DNA of 64,000 nt from Streptomyces alboflavus (GTDB taxonomy: Bacteria > Actinomycetota > Actinomycetes > Streptomycetales > Streptomycetaceae), in NCBI RefSeq assembly GCF_000716675.1, contig NZ_JNXT01000027.1:1-64000 (forward strand), given 5' to 3'. The notes under the pieces are model-generated. The model made no database searches. It was given only the letters and a program-made list of their open reading frames with translations, and was not told the DNA's origin. Numbering within the stretch: the stretch's first letter is position 1; the number at the start of each line of letters is the position of its first letter. Positions 51,468-59,279 of this stretch are shown here, piece after piece. A program made the position numbers and the translations under genes.

Positions 51468-52784
51468 ATGCAGCACATCCTCATAGCCAACCGCGCCGCG
51501 ATCGCGGTGCGTGCCGCTCAGACCTGCCGCGGCCTCGGCCTGCGGACGACCGCGCTTCGCGCCCGCACCGACACCCAGGCCGCGGTCCACGCCGCCGCGG
51601 CCGACCACGAGGTCGCCGTCGACGGGTGGGGTCTGCCCGACACCTACGACTCGTCCGCGCGCGTCCTCGACGCCGTGGACCGCAGCGGCGTCGACACCGT
51701 GTATCCGGGCTACGGCTCGCTCGCCGAGAACGCCGACTTCGTGGCCGGTCTCGAGGAGCGGGGTGTGACGTTCGTGGGGCCGTCGTCGGCGGCGCTGCGG
51801 CTCGCGGGCAGCAAGGCCGCGGCCGCCGAGGCCGCGCGCCGGCTCGGCGTACCGGTGCTGCCGCACGCCTCGGGCCGGGGCCGGGACGAGATACTCGCCC
51901 ACGTCCGGGAGATGGGCCTGCCGGTCGTCCTCAAGCCGGAGTTCGGCTACGGGGGACAGGCGGTGCGCATCGCCCACACCGAGGCCGACGTCGAGCGGGC
52001 GGTCGCGGGGAGCACCGACGGGAGCCGTGACGGGGCGGCGGGGAGCCCCGACGGGGCAGCGGGGACTTCCTGGTACGTCGAGAAGTACCTGCCCGTGAAC
52101 CAGGTCGTCGGGGTCACCCTCGCCGTGGACCACGAGGGCACCGTCCTTCCGCTCGGCGAGCGCGAGAGCCTGCTGGTGGCCGACGGCCTGAAGCTCCTGG
52201 AGGCGTCCCCCGTCGCGGGCGTCGACACGGAGGTGCTCGCGGCCATGCGGGCGGACGCGGCCCTGGTGGCCCGGGAGTTCGGGCTGACCAACGTCATGAC
52301 GGTGGAGTTCATCGTCGGCCCGGACCGCTACTACTTCCTGGAGGTCAACGGCCGGCTGCCGCTGGCCTACCAGATGTCGGAGAGCCAGCTCGGCACGGAC
52401 CGCACGGATCTCACCGACCTCGTGGAACTCCAGCTCCGCATCGCCCGGGGCGAGCCCGTCTCCCCCGCCGCGCACCCCGTGGACCGGACGCGGCACTGCC
52501 TGGAGGCCCGGCTCTTCGTCCACCCGCAGGAGCTCGCCGACTTCCCGGACGTGGGCACGCTCGACCGGTTCGACCTTCCCGACGTCGACGGCGTCGCGTA
52601 CGCCCGGTCGGTGGACCCCGCGCGTCCCGTCACCTACGAACTCATCCTCGCCCAGGCCCTGGCCACGGACACCTCACGTGCCGCCGCCGCCCGCCTGGTG
52701 CGCAAGGCCGTCGAGGGCAGCCGCGTGACGGGACTGCGCTGCTACGTCGAGGAGATCACGCGGCGGCTCGACGCGGAGTGCTGA
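51468..52784 (+). CDS. Biotin-carboxylase-fold ATP-grasp protein lacking carboxylase residues
   Basis: A 438-aa protein aligning end to end with the biotin carboxylase subunit AccC: start ILIANRAAIAVRAAQTCRGL, YPGYGSLAENADF, LKPEFGYGGQAVRI, YVEKYLPVNQ, and metal/ATP residues Glu292, Asn294 and Arg296 in LEVNGRLPLAYQ. Against E. coli AccC (EMNTRIQVEH) the bicarbonate-binding Gln294 and Val295 and the catalytic Glu296 correspond here to Pro298, Leu299 and Ala300. There is no biotin-carrier or carboxyltransferase gene nearby. I infer a ligase that activates another carboxylate, possibly for amide formation. ATG 51468 has AGGAG 9 nt upstream. Confidence 0.88.
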   Translation: MQHILIANRAAIAVRAAQTCRGLGLRTTALRARTDTQAAVHAAAADHEVAVDGWGLPDTYDSSARVLDAVDRSGVDTVYPGYGSLAENADFVAGLEERGVTFVGPSSAALRLAGSKAAAAEAARRLGVPVLPHASGRGRDEILAHVREMGLPVVLKPEFGYGGQAVRIAHTEADVERAVAGSTDGSRDGAAGSPDGAAGTSWYVEKYLPVNQVVGVTLAVDHEGTVLPLGERESLLVADGLKLLEASPVAGVDTEVLAAMRADAALVAREFGLTNVMTVEFIVGPDRYYFLEVNGRLPLAYQMSESQLGTDRTDLTDLVELQLRIARGEPVSPAAHPVDRTRHCLEARLFVHPQELADFPDVGTLDRFDLPDVDGVAYARSVDPARPVTYELILAQALATDTSRAAAARLVRKAVEGSRVTGLRCYVEEITRRLDAEC

Positions 52785-52869
52785 GCACGGCCGCCGAATG
52801 CGGCGCCGAGCGCGGGGACCGATCAGAAGTGCTGCTGGGACAGCGGCTGAACACCAGGAGGAAATACCC

Positions 52870-53772
52870 ATGAGCCAAGGTCTTACCGTCGCTTTCCTCG
52901 GCATCGACGGCATCGGCAAGAGCACGCTGTGCCGCGCCTTCGAGGAGCGCGTGCGCGACAGCGGCCAGGAGGTGGTGACCGTCACCTGGCGGTCCGCCCT
53001 GGAGGAGACCGCGGGCCCCTGGCCCGCGGTGCCGCTCCAGCAGCTGTGGCTGGAGTCCTTCCGCACCCTGTACGGCGCGGGTCTGCGCGACGGCGAGCCG
53101 CTGGACATCCCCCGTGGCTACGACGACTGGCGCGACCACGACTGGGAGCGTCATCTGGCCGCCGAGCCCGTCATGGGCAACAAGGCGTCGGGCGCCCTCG
53201 CGGCCGCGTTCGTGGAGATCGCGGGCAATGTGCTGCTCGCCTCCGAGGTGACCCGCAAGGCCTTGGCCAGGGGCGCGATCGTGGTCCAGGAGTCGTACCC
53301 CATCAAGCACGTCCTGAAGGAACTCGCGGTCGCCGAGCGGCTGGCCGCGGAAGGCGACTCCGGTGACGGCGGCGACCCGGCCGCCGCCGCGGTCGGCGAG
53401 CTGACCCGTACGCTGCGCGGCCTCCTCGACCTGGTCTTCGGCTCGTCGCTGCTCCGCCCCGACGTCGGCATCCTCGTCGACGGCCCGTCCTCGTACGCGT
53501 ACCGCTGGCGCACCGCGCAGAACGGGGCGGTCGGCGCCCTGGAGGACTACGGGCCCGCGGGCGAGCGCAGCGAGGAGTCGTTCAGCCGGATGCAGGACGA
53601 GACGGCCAAGCTGTTCCGTGAGTACGCGGACTCCTGGGGCTGGATCGTGCACCAGGTCGACGACGGCGGCGTGGAGGCCAACACGGCCCGGGGCCTCGCT
53701 GCCCTGTGCGCCCACCCGGAGCTGGCCCGCCGCCTCGGCGCCCCGGAGCGACCCGGCGATGTGACTGCATGA
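52870..53772 (+). CDS. Thymidylate-kinase-like P-loop protein
   Basis: A 300-aa protein with an N-terminal P-loop FLGIDGIGKSTLCRAFEERV of the thymidylate/nucleoside kinase family. After that it departs from Tmk: a Trp/Asp-rich insertion (RGYDDWRDHDWERH) and VVQESYPIKHVLKELA where Tmk has the DRY motif, then DVGILVDGPSSYAYRWR. It is about 90 residues longer than Tmk (210 aa). Probably a small-molecule kinase; a hydroxyalkylphosphonate or nucleoside could be the substrate. AGGAGGAAAT precedes the ATG. The stop overlaps the exporter start (ATGA). Confidence 0.75.
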   Translation: MSQGLTVAFLGIDGIGKSTLCRAFEERVRDSGQEVVTVTWRSALEETAGPWPAVPLQQLWLESFRTLYGAGLRDGEPLDIPRGYDDWRDHDWERHLAAEPVMGNKASGALAAAFVEIAGNVLLASEVTRKALARGAIVVQESYPIKHVLKELAVAERLAAEGDSGDGGDPAAAAVGELTRTLRGLLDLVFGSSLLRPDVGILVDGPSSYAYRWRTAQNGAVGALEDYGPAGERSEESFSRMQDETAKLFREYADSWGWIVHQVDDGGVEANTARGLAALCAHPELARRLGAPERPGDVTA

Positions 53773-55109
53773 CGGCCCCGGAACCGGCCCTGGGGGCGGA
53801 CTCGGGCCCGGCGCCGGGCCCGGTGCCGCGGGACAGGCGGGTCCTGCGCGTCCTGATCACCTCGTCGATGTTCTCGAAGGTCGCGGACTGGCAGCTCGGC
53901 ATCGTGATCCCGCTCGCGGTCCTCGCCGAGTCGGACTCCGTCGCGCTGTCCCTCGTCTCCTTCGCGCTGCGCGGGGTCACCTACGTCGGCTCGCCGTTCC
54001 TCGGCTCGGTCATCGACCGCTTCGACAAGCGTCTGATCTTCGTGCTCGCGCAGCTCCAGCAGGCCCTCTGCCTGGTGTTCCTCGCGGCGACGCTGTCCAG
54101 CCAGGTGTCGGTGGCGGTGCTTGTGCTCCTTTCGGGCGTGGGCGGCGTGGCGAGCGCGATCACCGGCCAGTTCGTCCTGATCCCCAAGCTGATCAGCGCG
54201 CCCGGCAGGGCCGTGGCCGTGGCCAAGCTGAACTCCGCCATCGAGCTGTCGAAGGTCATCGGCCTGGTCCTCGGCGGCGTCGGCTTCACCTTGCTCGGGC
54301 CCGCCGCCGCCACGCTGTGCATCGCGCTCCTGTACGTGGTCGCGGGCTGCGTCGCGATGCTGCTGCCCGCGGTCGCGGCGAGCCCGGAGAAGATCAACAT
54401 CCGTCGCGACCTCGCGATCGGTTTCCGCTGGGTCGGCAAGCGCGAGATCCTGTGGCTCGTCGTGACCATGTCGATGACCAATCTGGCCATCGGGCAGCTG
54501 GAACCGGCGCTGATCACCGAGTTCGGCGATCAGGGCATGAACACCACCGTGATCTCCGCGGTGATGGCGATCGGCCTGCTCACGGGGGCCGGGGCGAGCC
54601 GGGTGGCCCCGCACTTCCTGCCGCTGTGGACTCCCGAACGGCGCATTCTGGTGTGCCAGTTGATCGGCTTCGCGGGACTCGCGCTGATCGCCGTACCGAT
54701 TCTGCCCGTACGGGTCCTCGGCTTCATGGTGGAGTGTTTCGCCGTCGCCGTGAGCAACGTCGCGTCCATCACCTACCGCCAGGAGACCATCCCGTCCGAC
54801 GTCGCGGGCCGCGCCAACGCCACGATCCGCATGTTCATCACGGGAGCCGCCCCCCTCTCCGGCTTCCTCTACGCCTGGGCCAGCCGCCTGGACGGCTACT
54901 GGTACTGGCTGCCGGCTCTCGGCCTGTGGGCCGCGGCCAACGTGATCTGGGCGGTGCACGTGCGGCGGGGCACGAGCACCCTCGGAGGGGGGACGCCGGA
55001 ACGCCCCGAGACAGCGGCGGCTGAAGGAGTGGCAGAGGGAGTGGCAGAAGGAGTGGGCACGGGAGTGGCTGACGGAGTGGGAAAGGGAGGGGCACGTGGA
55101 GATCGTTGA
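53769..55109 (+). CDS. MFS transporter (probable phosphonate exporter)
   Basis: A 446-aa major facilitator protein with about 12 membrane segments, MFS_3/EntS-like (GSPFLGSVIDRFDKRLIFVL, VSNVASITYRQETIPSDVAG, GRANATIRM). ATG 53769 is coupled to the kinase-like gene. The last 30 residues are a hydrophilic tail encoded by five 12-bp tandem repeats (55026-55085, giving VAEGVAEGVGTGVADG). Most likely exports the product or gives self-resistance. Confidence 0.9.
   Translation: MTAPEPALGADSGPAPGPVPRDRRVLRVLITSSMFSKVADWQLGIVIPLAVLAESDSVALSLVSFALRGVTYVGSPFLGSVIDRFDKRLIFVLAQLQQALCLVFLAATLSSQVSVAVLVLLSGVGGVASAITGQFVLIPKLISAPGRAVAVAKLNSAIELSKVIGLVLGGVGFTLLGPAAATLCIALLYVVAGCVAMLLPAVAASPEKINIRRDLAIGFRWVGKREILWLVVTMSMTNLAIGQLEPALITEFGDQGMNTTVISAVMAIGLLTGAGASRVAPHFLPLWTPERRILVCQLIGFAGLALIAVPILPVRVLGFMVECFAVAVSNVASITYRQETIPSDVAGRANATIRMFITGAAPLSGFLYAWASRLDGYWYWLPALGLWAAANVIWAVHVRRGTSTLGGGTPERPETAAAEGVAEGVAEGVGTGVADGVGKGGARGDR
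55026..55085 (+). repeat. 12-bp in-frame tandem repeat at the 3' end of the MFS gene
   Basis: Five copies of GGAGTGGCAGAG with variants (start positions 55026, 55038, 55050, 55062, 55074). Being a multiple of three, copy changes keep the reading frame. Confidence 0.8.
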
Positions 55110-56127
55110 GCAGGACCACCTCGTCATCGCCACGGTGGACCGGGCGGAGGCGGAGAGCCACGCCTGGAAAGCGGCGGGGGCGGGGGCGGACGGGCCGCCG
55201 ATCGACATCGTGCGGCTCGCCGAGTCCGACGTCGACCCTTCCGGGGCCGTCGACGCGGACCTGGCCGCCCTGGGGTTCGTGGCCCGCCCGAAGTGGCTGA
55301 ACTGGTGCGCCCCCGTCCAGGAGTCCCGGGCCGCCTTCGAGGCGGCGCTCTCCGGCACCGAGCGGCGCAACATCCGCCTCGGCACCCGCTTCGTCCACGA
55401 CGAGGAGCTGCGGCTCGATGTCCGCGTGGGCCTGACCGAGGATCTCGTGGACGAGTTCCTGGTCCTGTACGAGCAGCAGATCGCCGGTATGCCGCGGGGG
55501 CAGAACTTCGCGCGGCGCGGCAGGGACCGGCTGCTCGCGGGCGCCGACGAGCACGTCAGCGTCTGCGTCACCACGCGCGACGGTGCCATGCTGGTCGGTT
55601 CCCTGTGGTGGATCCGCCCCGAGGACTCGGTGCTCCAGATGCGCTACTCCGCGTCGGCCGCGGACGCCCGGTCCGGCCGGGTGATGCGGGCGGCGTACGC
55701 GGAGGCTCTCCAGTTCGCCCGTGAACAGGGCCTGGCATACGCCTCGTTGGGCAACGACCCCTCGCTCTTCGGCCATGTCGTCCAGCCGGGCCTCTTCAAC
55801 TTCAAGACCCGCTTCGGCTTCGCACCCGTCCCCGCGCAGGTGCTCACGCCGAAGCTCGGCGGCGGCTTCGTGGACAAGTTCCTCACCCTGCGGTCGCTGT
55901 CGGACCCGGCCCTTGTGGTGACGTGGGGGCGGCACGAGGGTGCGACTCCGACGTGGCCCGAGGTCGGGGCCGCGGGGCCGGGGCACGATCTGCTGATTCT
56001 GTCCGGGGCCGACGGCGGGGACCGGGCCGGTCGGGTGGCGGAGGCCGACGGCGGCGTGGAGGCGGAGCTCGCGGGACGCTTCCGCACGGAGGGGTTCCGG
56101 CGGACGCGGGTGGTGGCGGTCCCGTAG
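55096..56127 (+). CDS. FemAB/GNAT-like acyl- or aminoacyltransferase
   Basis: A 343-aa protein with a GNAT-fold domain of the FemAB/GNAT_6 type (about 70-270): ERRNIRLGTRFVHDEELRLD, MLVGSLWWIRPEDSVLQMRY, YASLGNDPSLFGHVVQPGL and FNFKTRFGF. Related proteins in phosphonate clusters (for example the C-terminal domain of DhpH in dehydrophos) add an amino acid from aminoacyl-tRNA. A tRNA-dependent peptide bond is therefore a reasonable hypothesis, and simple acyl transfer is the alternative. GTG 55096 lies 14 nt inside the MFS gene with GGGAGG upstream. The C-terminal 70 residues are Gly/Ala rich and poorly defined. Confidence 0.75.
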   Translation: MEIVEQDHLVIATVDRAEAESHAWKAAGAGADGPPIDIVRLAESDVDPSGAVDADLAALGFVARPKWLNWCAPVQESRAAFEAALSGTERRNIRLGTRFVHDEELRLDVRVGLTEDLVDEFLVLYEQQIAGMPRGQNFARRGRDRLLAGADEHVSVCVTTRDGAMLVGSLWWIRPEDSVLQMRYSASAADARSGRVMRAAYAEALQFAREQGLAYASLGNDPSLFGHVVQPGLFNFKTRFGFAPVPAQVLTPKLGGGFVDKFLTLRSLSDPALVVTWGRHEGATPTWPEVGAAGPGHDLLILSGADGGDRAGRVAEADGGVEAELAGRFRTEGFRRTRVVAVP

Positions 56128-56270
56128 CTCACGATCGGGGTCGGCGCGAAGTTCCTGGCGCTCGCCGGTCACATTCCCGCGACGCGGTGCGTCATGGCGG
56201 TGACGGGCCGCACCGGCCCGGCCGGGAGCGGGATCGCGCCGGCGCACTCGTTCGCAGAGGAGCCCATCTG

Positions 56271-56618
56271 ATGTCCACCGCCCACATCGTCGTCACCCTC
56301 GTCGCCGCCGCCATGACCGGCTTCTCCGCTGCGTCCGTCTTCCTGCGGGCCAAGTGGGTCGTCGAGCCCATGGCCGACTACGGCATTCCGATGGCGTGGC
56401 TGCCGTGGCTGGGGGCGGCCAAGGCGGCGGGGGCGCTCGGGCTCGTGGCCGGGCTGTTCCTGCCGGTGGTGGGGGCCGCGGCCGGAATCGGGCTCGTCCT
56501 GTACTTCGCCGGTGCCGTCGTCGCCGTGGTCCGGGCGCGCTGGTACGCCCACATTCCCTTCCCGCTGGTGTACGCCGCTCCGGTCGTCGGTGCGCTGGCG
56601 CTGGGGCTTGCCGCCTGA
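56271..56618 (+). CDS. DoxX-like small membrane protein
   Basis: A 115-aa protein with four hydrophobic segments and the DoxX-family pattern KWVVEPMADYGIPMAWLPWL, AAKAAGALGLVAGLFLPVVG. AGAGGAGCCC precedes the ATG. DoxX proteins are linked to quinone/redox functions. It is separated by 143 bp with no recognisable gene from the FemAB-like gene and may be outside the cluster proper. Confidence 0.85.
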   Translation: MSTAHIVVTLVAAAMTGFSAASVFLRAKWVVEPMADYGIPMAWLPWLGAAKAAGALGLVAGLFLPVVGAAAGIGLVLYFAGAVVAVVRARWYAHIPFPLVYAAPVVGALALGLAA

Positions 56619-56683
56619 ACGGGCCTTTCGCCTTCAGGCCGTCAGCAGTGGTGTGTCTGTGGTTGTTCGTGGGCCGGTGCCGG

Positions 56684-56715
56684 CCCGCGCCCGCCGCCGG
56701 AGCGGCGGGCGCGGG
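56684..56715. terminator. Bidirectional terminator between converging operons
   Basis: Perfect 13-bp inverted repeat (56684-56696 with 56703-56715), 6-base loop, between DoxX (+) and the LuxC fusion gene (-). Confidence 0.85.
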
Positions 56716-56720
56716 AGTTC

Positions 56721-59279
56721 CTAGTGGCTCGGCTGCGGTTCGGTGGGACGGCCGGTGGCCGCGGGGCGGCGGTCGATGATGTTGCGGAGTTTTCCGCTGG
56801 TGGCGCCGCGTTCGAAGTGGGCGCTGTCGATGACGTGGACCTCGACGTCGGCCATGCGGGCCTCCTCGACGGCGTTGCGCAGTTCGGGGTAGTGCGTGAG
56901 GAAGTGGCGGCGGGCGGTGGCGGGGTCCGGGGCGTGGCGGTGGTCCAGGCGGATCGTCAGGCGCTCCTGTTCCAGGCCTTCGGAGAGGACCAGCTGGAGT
57001 TCGCCCGCGTACCCGAAGGCCTCGGCGGCGACGCGGGTCAGGTGCTGGTGGCTGATGAAGAAGGCGCCGACGCGTGCGGTGTCGCCGTAGCGGCCGAGGA
57101 GCTCGAAGCGGGGCGTCTGCCTGCCGCAGGCGCAGGGGCCGGGGATCCAGCGGCCCAGGTCGCCCGTCTCGTAGCGGTCGAGTCGCTGGCCGAGGCGGGT
57201 CCTGGGGGTGAAGACCAGGCGGCCCGGCTCGTCCGCGGGGGCGGGGCCGTCCGCCGCGCGGTCGAGGATCTCCAGGTCGAGCTGGGTGGTGAAGAGGTGG
57301 TGGACGGCCCCGGTGGCGTGGTCGCACTGGTAGCCCATGGGGCCGAGGTCGTTGCTGCCGTAGATCGCGGAGCGGACCACCTTGACGCCGAACTCGTCGT
57401 GCAGAACCCGTCGTTGGGCGTCGGTGAGGTGGGCGCCGCCGTAGAAGACCTTCTCCACGCGGCCGTGATCGCGCAGCCGCTCGCCCTCGGCGGCGAACAG
57501 CTGGAGGAGGTAGGAGGGGGCTCCGAACAGGGTGTTGACCCGGTAGCGGATCAGGGCGTCGGCGACCGCCTCGAAGTCGGCGTGGACCCCGTAGGGGATC
57601 TGGGTGGCGGCAAGGCGCTCCAGGATGTCGAAGAAGCTGGTGAAGCTGCCGTACATCTGGCCCGGCATGAAGAGGTTCGCCGCCCGGTCGTGGCGAGGGT
57701 CGAAGCCCGCCGCGAGGAGACCCTCGCCGGCGGCGCGCATCTGGGCGTCGTAGTCGTCCCAGGTGTAGACCCAGGTCGCGGGGCCGCTGGTGCTGCCGCC
57801 GCTGCGGACGTACAGCTGCGCGTGGTCGGGGTGGACGGAGTCGAGGGCGGCGAGCGCGTCGGACTTGGTCGTCAGGGGGCCCTCGGGGGCGGGGAGCCGG
57901 GGACCGGGGGCGGTCAGGTCGTCGAGGCAGCCGTCGGTGGCGAAGCGTTCGTCGGCCTGGAGGCTGACGCGGCGGCTGTAGCGCTGCAGGGCGTACACGC
58001 CGTCGTGCGGCTCGCCGGAGTAGCTGTCGAGCTGGCCGCCGGGGGCGGTGACGCGCAGGGCGCCCGCGCCGAAGAACGTCCTGGCGAGTTCGGCGGTGTC
58101 GGGCCGGTCGGCGGCCAGGCCCACGGTCTGGAGGTAGCGGCGCATGGGGTGCAGGACGGCCGGGATGTCCTTGCGGGGCAGGGGTTTGACCCACACGCTG
58201 CGGAACAGCGGCGAGGCGCGCAGGGCGGAGCGGGTGTCGGCGATGATCCGCCAGGAGCCGTCGGGGGCGGCGATCACGCGGGTCAGGCCGAGGTGTTCCT
58301 CCAGTTCGGCCACGATCTCGGTGTTGGTGATCTCCGCTTGTTCGGCGAGGCCGAGGTCGGGTGCGGGGGTGCGGGCGGAGGCCTCGGACAGGGCGGGGGC
58401 GAAGCGCTCGGCGAAGGCGAACACCTCGTCGGTGTCGTCGGTGTCGAGGTAGATCACCTGCGGGCTTGAGCAGGCCTGCTGTTCCATGCGGCACACGTCG
58501 TCGGCGAGTGCCCGCAGGGTGTCGGGCCGCGCCCACGCGTCGGCGGTCAGATACGCGAAGGAGATCTTGTGGCCCCACTCCACGAGGCGGCAGCCGGGCG
58601 GGACATGGGCGGCCACCCCCTCGACCGCGGCCTCGCCTCCCCACACGGCCACCGCGTCGGCCGCCCCGCACAGCAGCCGCAGCCAGTCGGTGCGGCCGGA
58701 GCCGAAGCGCAGCACGACCGTGTACGCCCCGATCAGGCCCGTCGGGTCGCAGTCGGCGAGCGCGGCGAGGAGCTCGTGCGTGAACAGGCCGTCCGAGCCG
58801 GGGACCTTCACCACGTTGACGTTGCCGGCCAGGAGGCCCTCGACGACGGTCAGGGCGCCGACGGTGGGCGCGTTGCCCGGCGCGATGTGGACCACCAGGC
58901 CGACCGGCGCCCAGGTCTCGAAGGTGAGCCTGCGGGGGTCGGGGCGGGTGAGCCGGTCGGGGCGTACGTCACCGAGCTCGGCGCGCAGTTTGCGTTCCAG
59001 GCCCTCCCGGCCCAGGAACGAGGTCAGGACGGCGAAGGCCGCGTCCGCCTCGTCCGTGGACTTGCCCGCGGCGTACAGGAGTTGGGCGAGTTTCGCCCGG
59101 GTCGGATGGTCCGCGGTGTCCAGGACGCGGGCGAGGCGGTCGCAGGCCTCGATCACGACGTCGGTGGGCAGCGGGCGGCGCAGGGCGTCGATCACGAGGT
59201 CCGGCAGGCCGGGAAGGCGGCGGGCCGCCTCGGCGTCGTCGATCCGGGTTCCCTGCCAGAGGTGGTTCAGCTCGCTCAC
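56721..59279 (-). CDS. LuxC-like acyl reductase fused to a PaaK-like adenylating domain
   Basis: An 852-aa fusion. Residues 1-400: LuxC/acyl-CoA reductase with FETWAPVGLVVHIAPGNAPT (NADPH region), VNVVKVPGSDG and the acyl-carrying cysteine in RMEQQACSSPQVIYLD. Residues about 450-850: a phenylacetate-CoA-ligase/LuxE-type adenylating domain with LYVRSGGSTSGPATWVYTWD, FYGGAHLTDAQRRVLHDEFG, YGSNDLGPMGYQCD and YETGDLGRWIPGPCACG. It could activate an acid and reduce it to the aldehyde in one chain. GTG 59279 overlaps the LuxE-like stop. I know of no standard pathway with this exact fusion. Confidence 0.88.
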   Translation of the reverse strand: MSELNHLWQGTRIDDAEAARRLPGLPDLVIDALRRPLPTDVVIEACDRLARVLDTADHPTRAKLAQLLYAAGKSTDEADAAFAVLTSFLGREGLERKLRAELGDVRPDRLTRPDPRRLTFETWAPVGLVVHIAPGNAPTVGALTVVEGLLAGNVNVVKVPGSDGLFTHELLAALADCDPTGLIGAYTVVLRFGSGRTDWLRLLCGAADAVAVWGGEAAVEGVAAHVPPGCRLVEWGHKISFAYLTADAWARPDTLRALADDVCRMEQQACSSPQVIYLDTDDTDEVFAFAERFAPALSEASARTPAPDLGLAEQAEITNTEIVAELEEHLGLTRVIAAPDGSWRIIADTRSALRASPLFRSVWVKPLPRKDIPAVLHPMRRYLQTVGLAADRPDTAELARTFFGAGALRVTAPGGQLDSYSGEPHDGVYALQRYSRRVSLQADERFATDGCLDDLTAPGPRLPAPEGPLTTKSDALAALDSVHPDHAQLYVRSGGSTSGPATWVYTWDDYDAQMRAAGEGLLAAGFDPRHDRAANLFMPGQMYGSFTSFFDILERLAATQIPYGVHADFEAVADALIRYRVNTLFGAPSYLLQLFAAEGERLRDHGRVEKVFYGGAHLTDAQRRVLHDEFGVKVVRSAIYGSNDLGPMGYQCDHATGAVHHLFTTQLDLEILDRAADGPAPADEPGRLVFTPRTRLGQRLDRYETGDLGRWIPGPCACGRQTPRFELLGRYGDTARVGAFFISHQHLTRVAAEAFGYAGELQLVLSEGLEQERLTIRLDHRHAPDPATARRHFLTHYPELRNAVEEARMADVEVHVIDSAHFERGATSGKLRNIIDRRPAATGRPTEPQPSH

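Noticed and set aside
46238..51490. A 1750-codon open frame on the minus strand opposite the NRPS
   Set aside because: Arises from high-GC codon bias; its translation is low-complexity Arg/Gly/Val with no domain, while the + strand has clear catalytic motifs throughout.
51468..52784. Acetyl-CoA carboxylase subunit AccC
   Set aside because: Catalytic Glu and bicarbonate-binding Gln positions are Ala and Pro, and no biotin carrier or carboxyltransferase is present.
56128..56270. Possible gene remnant between the FemAB-like and DoxX genes
   Set aside because: 143 bp with no conserved motif; cannot be told from ordinary spacer.
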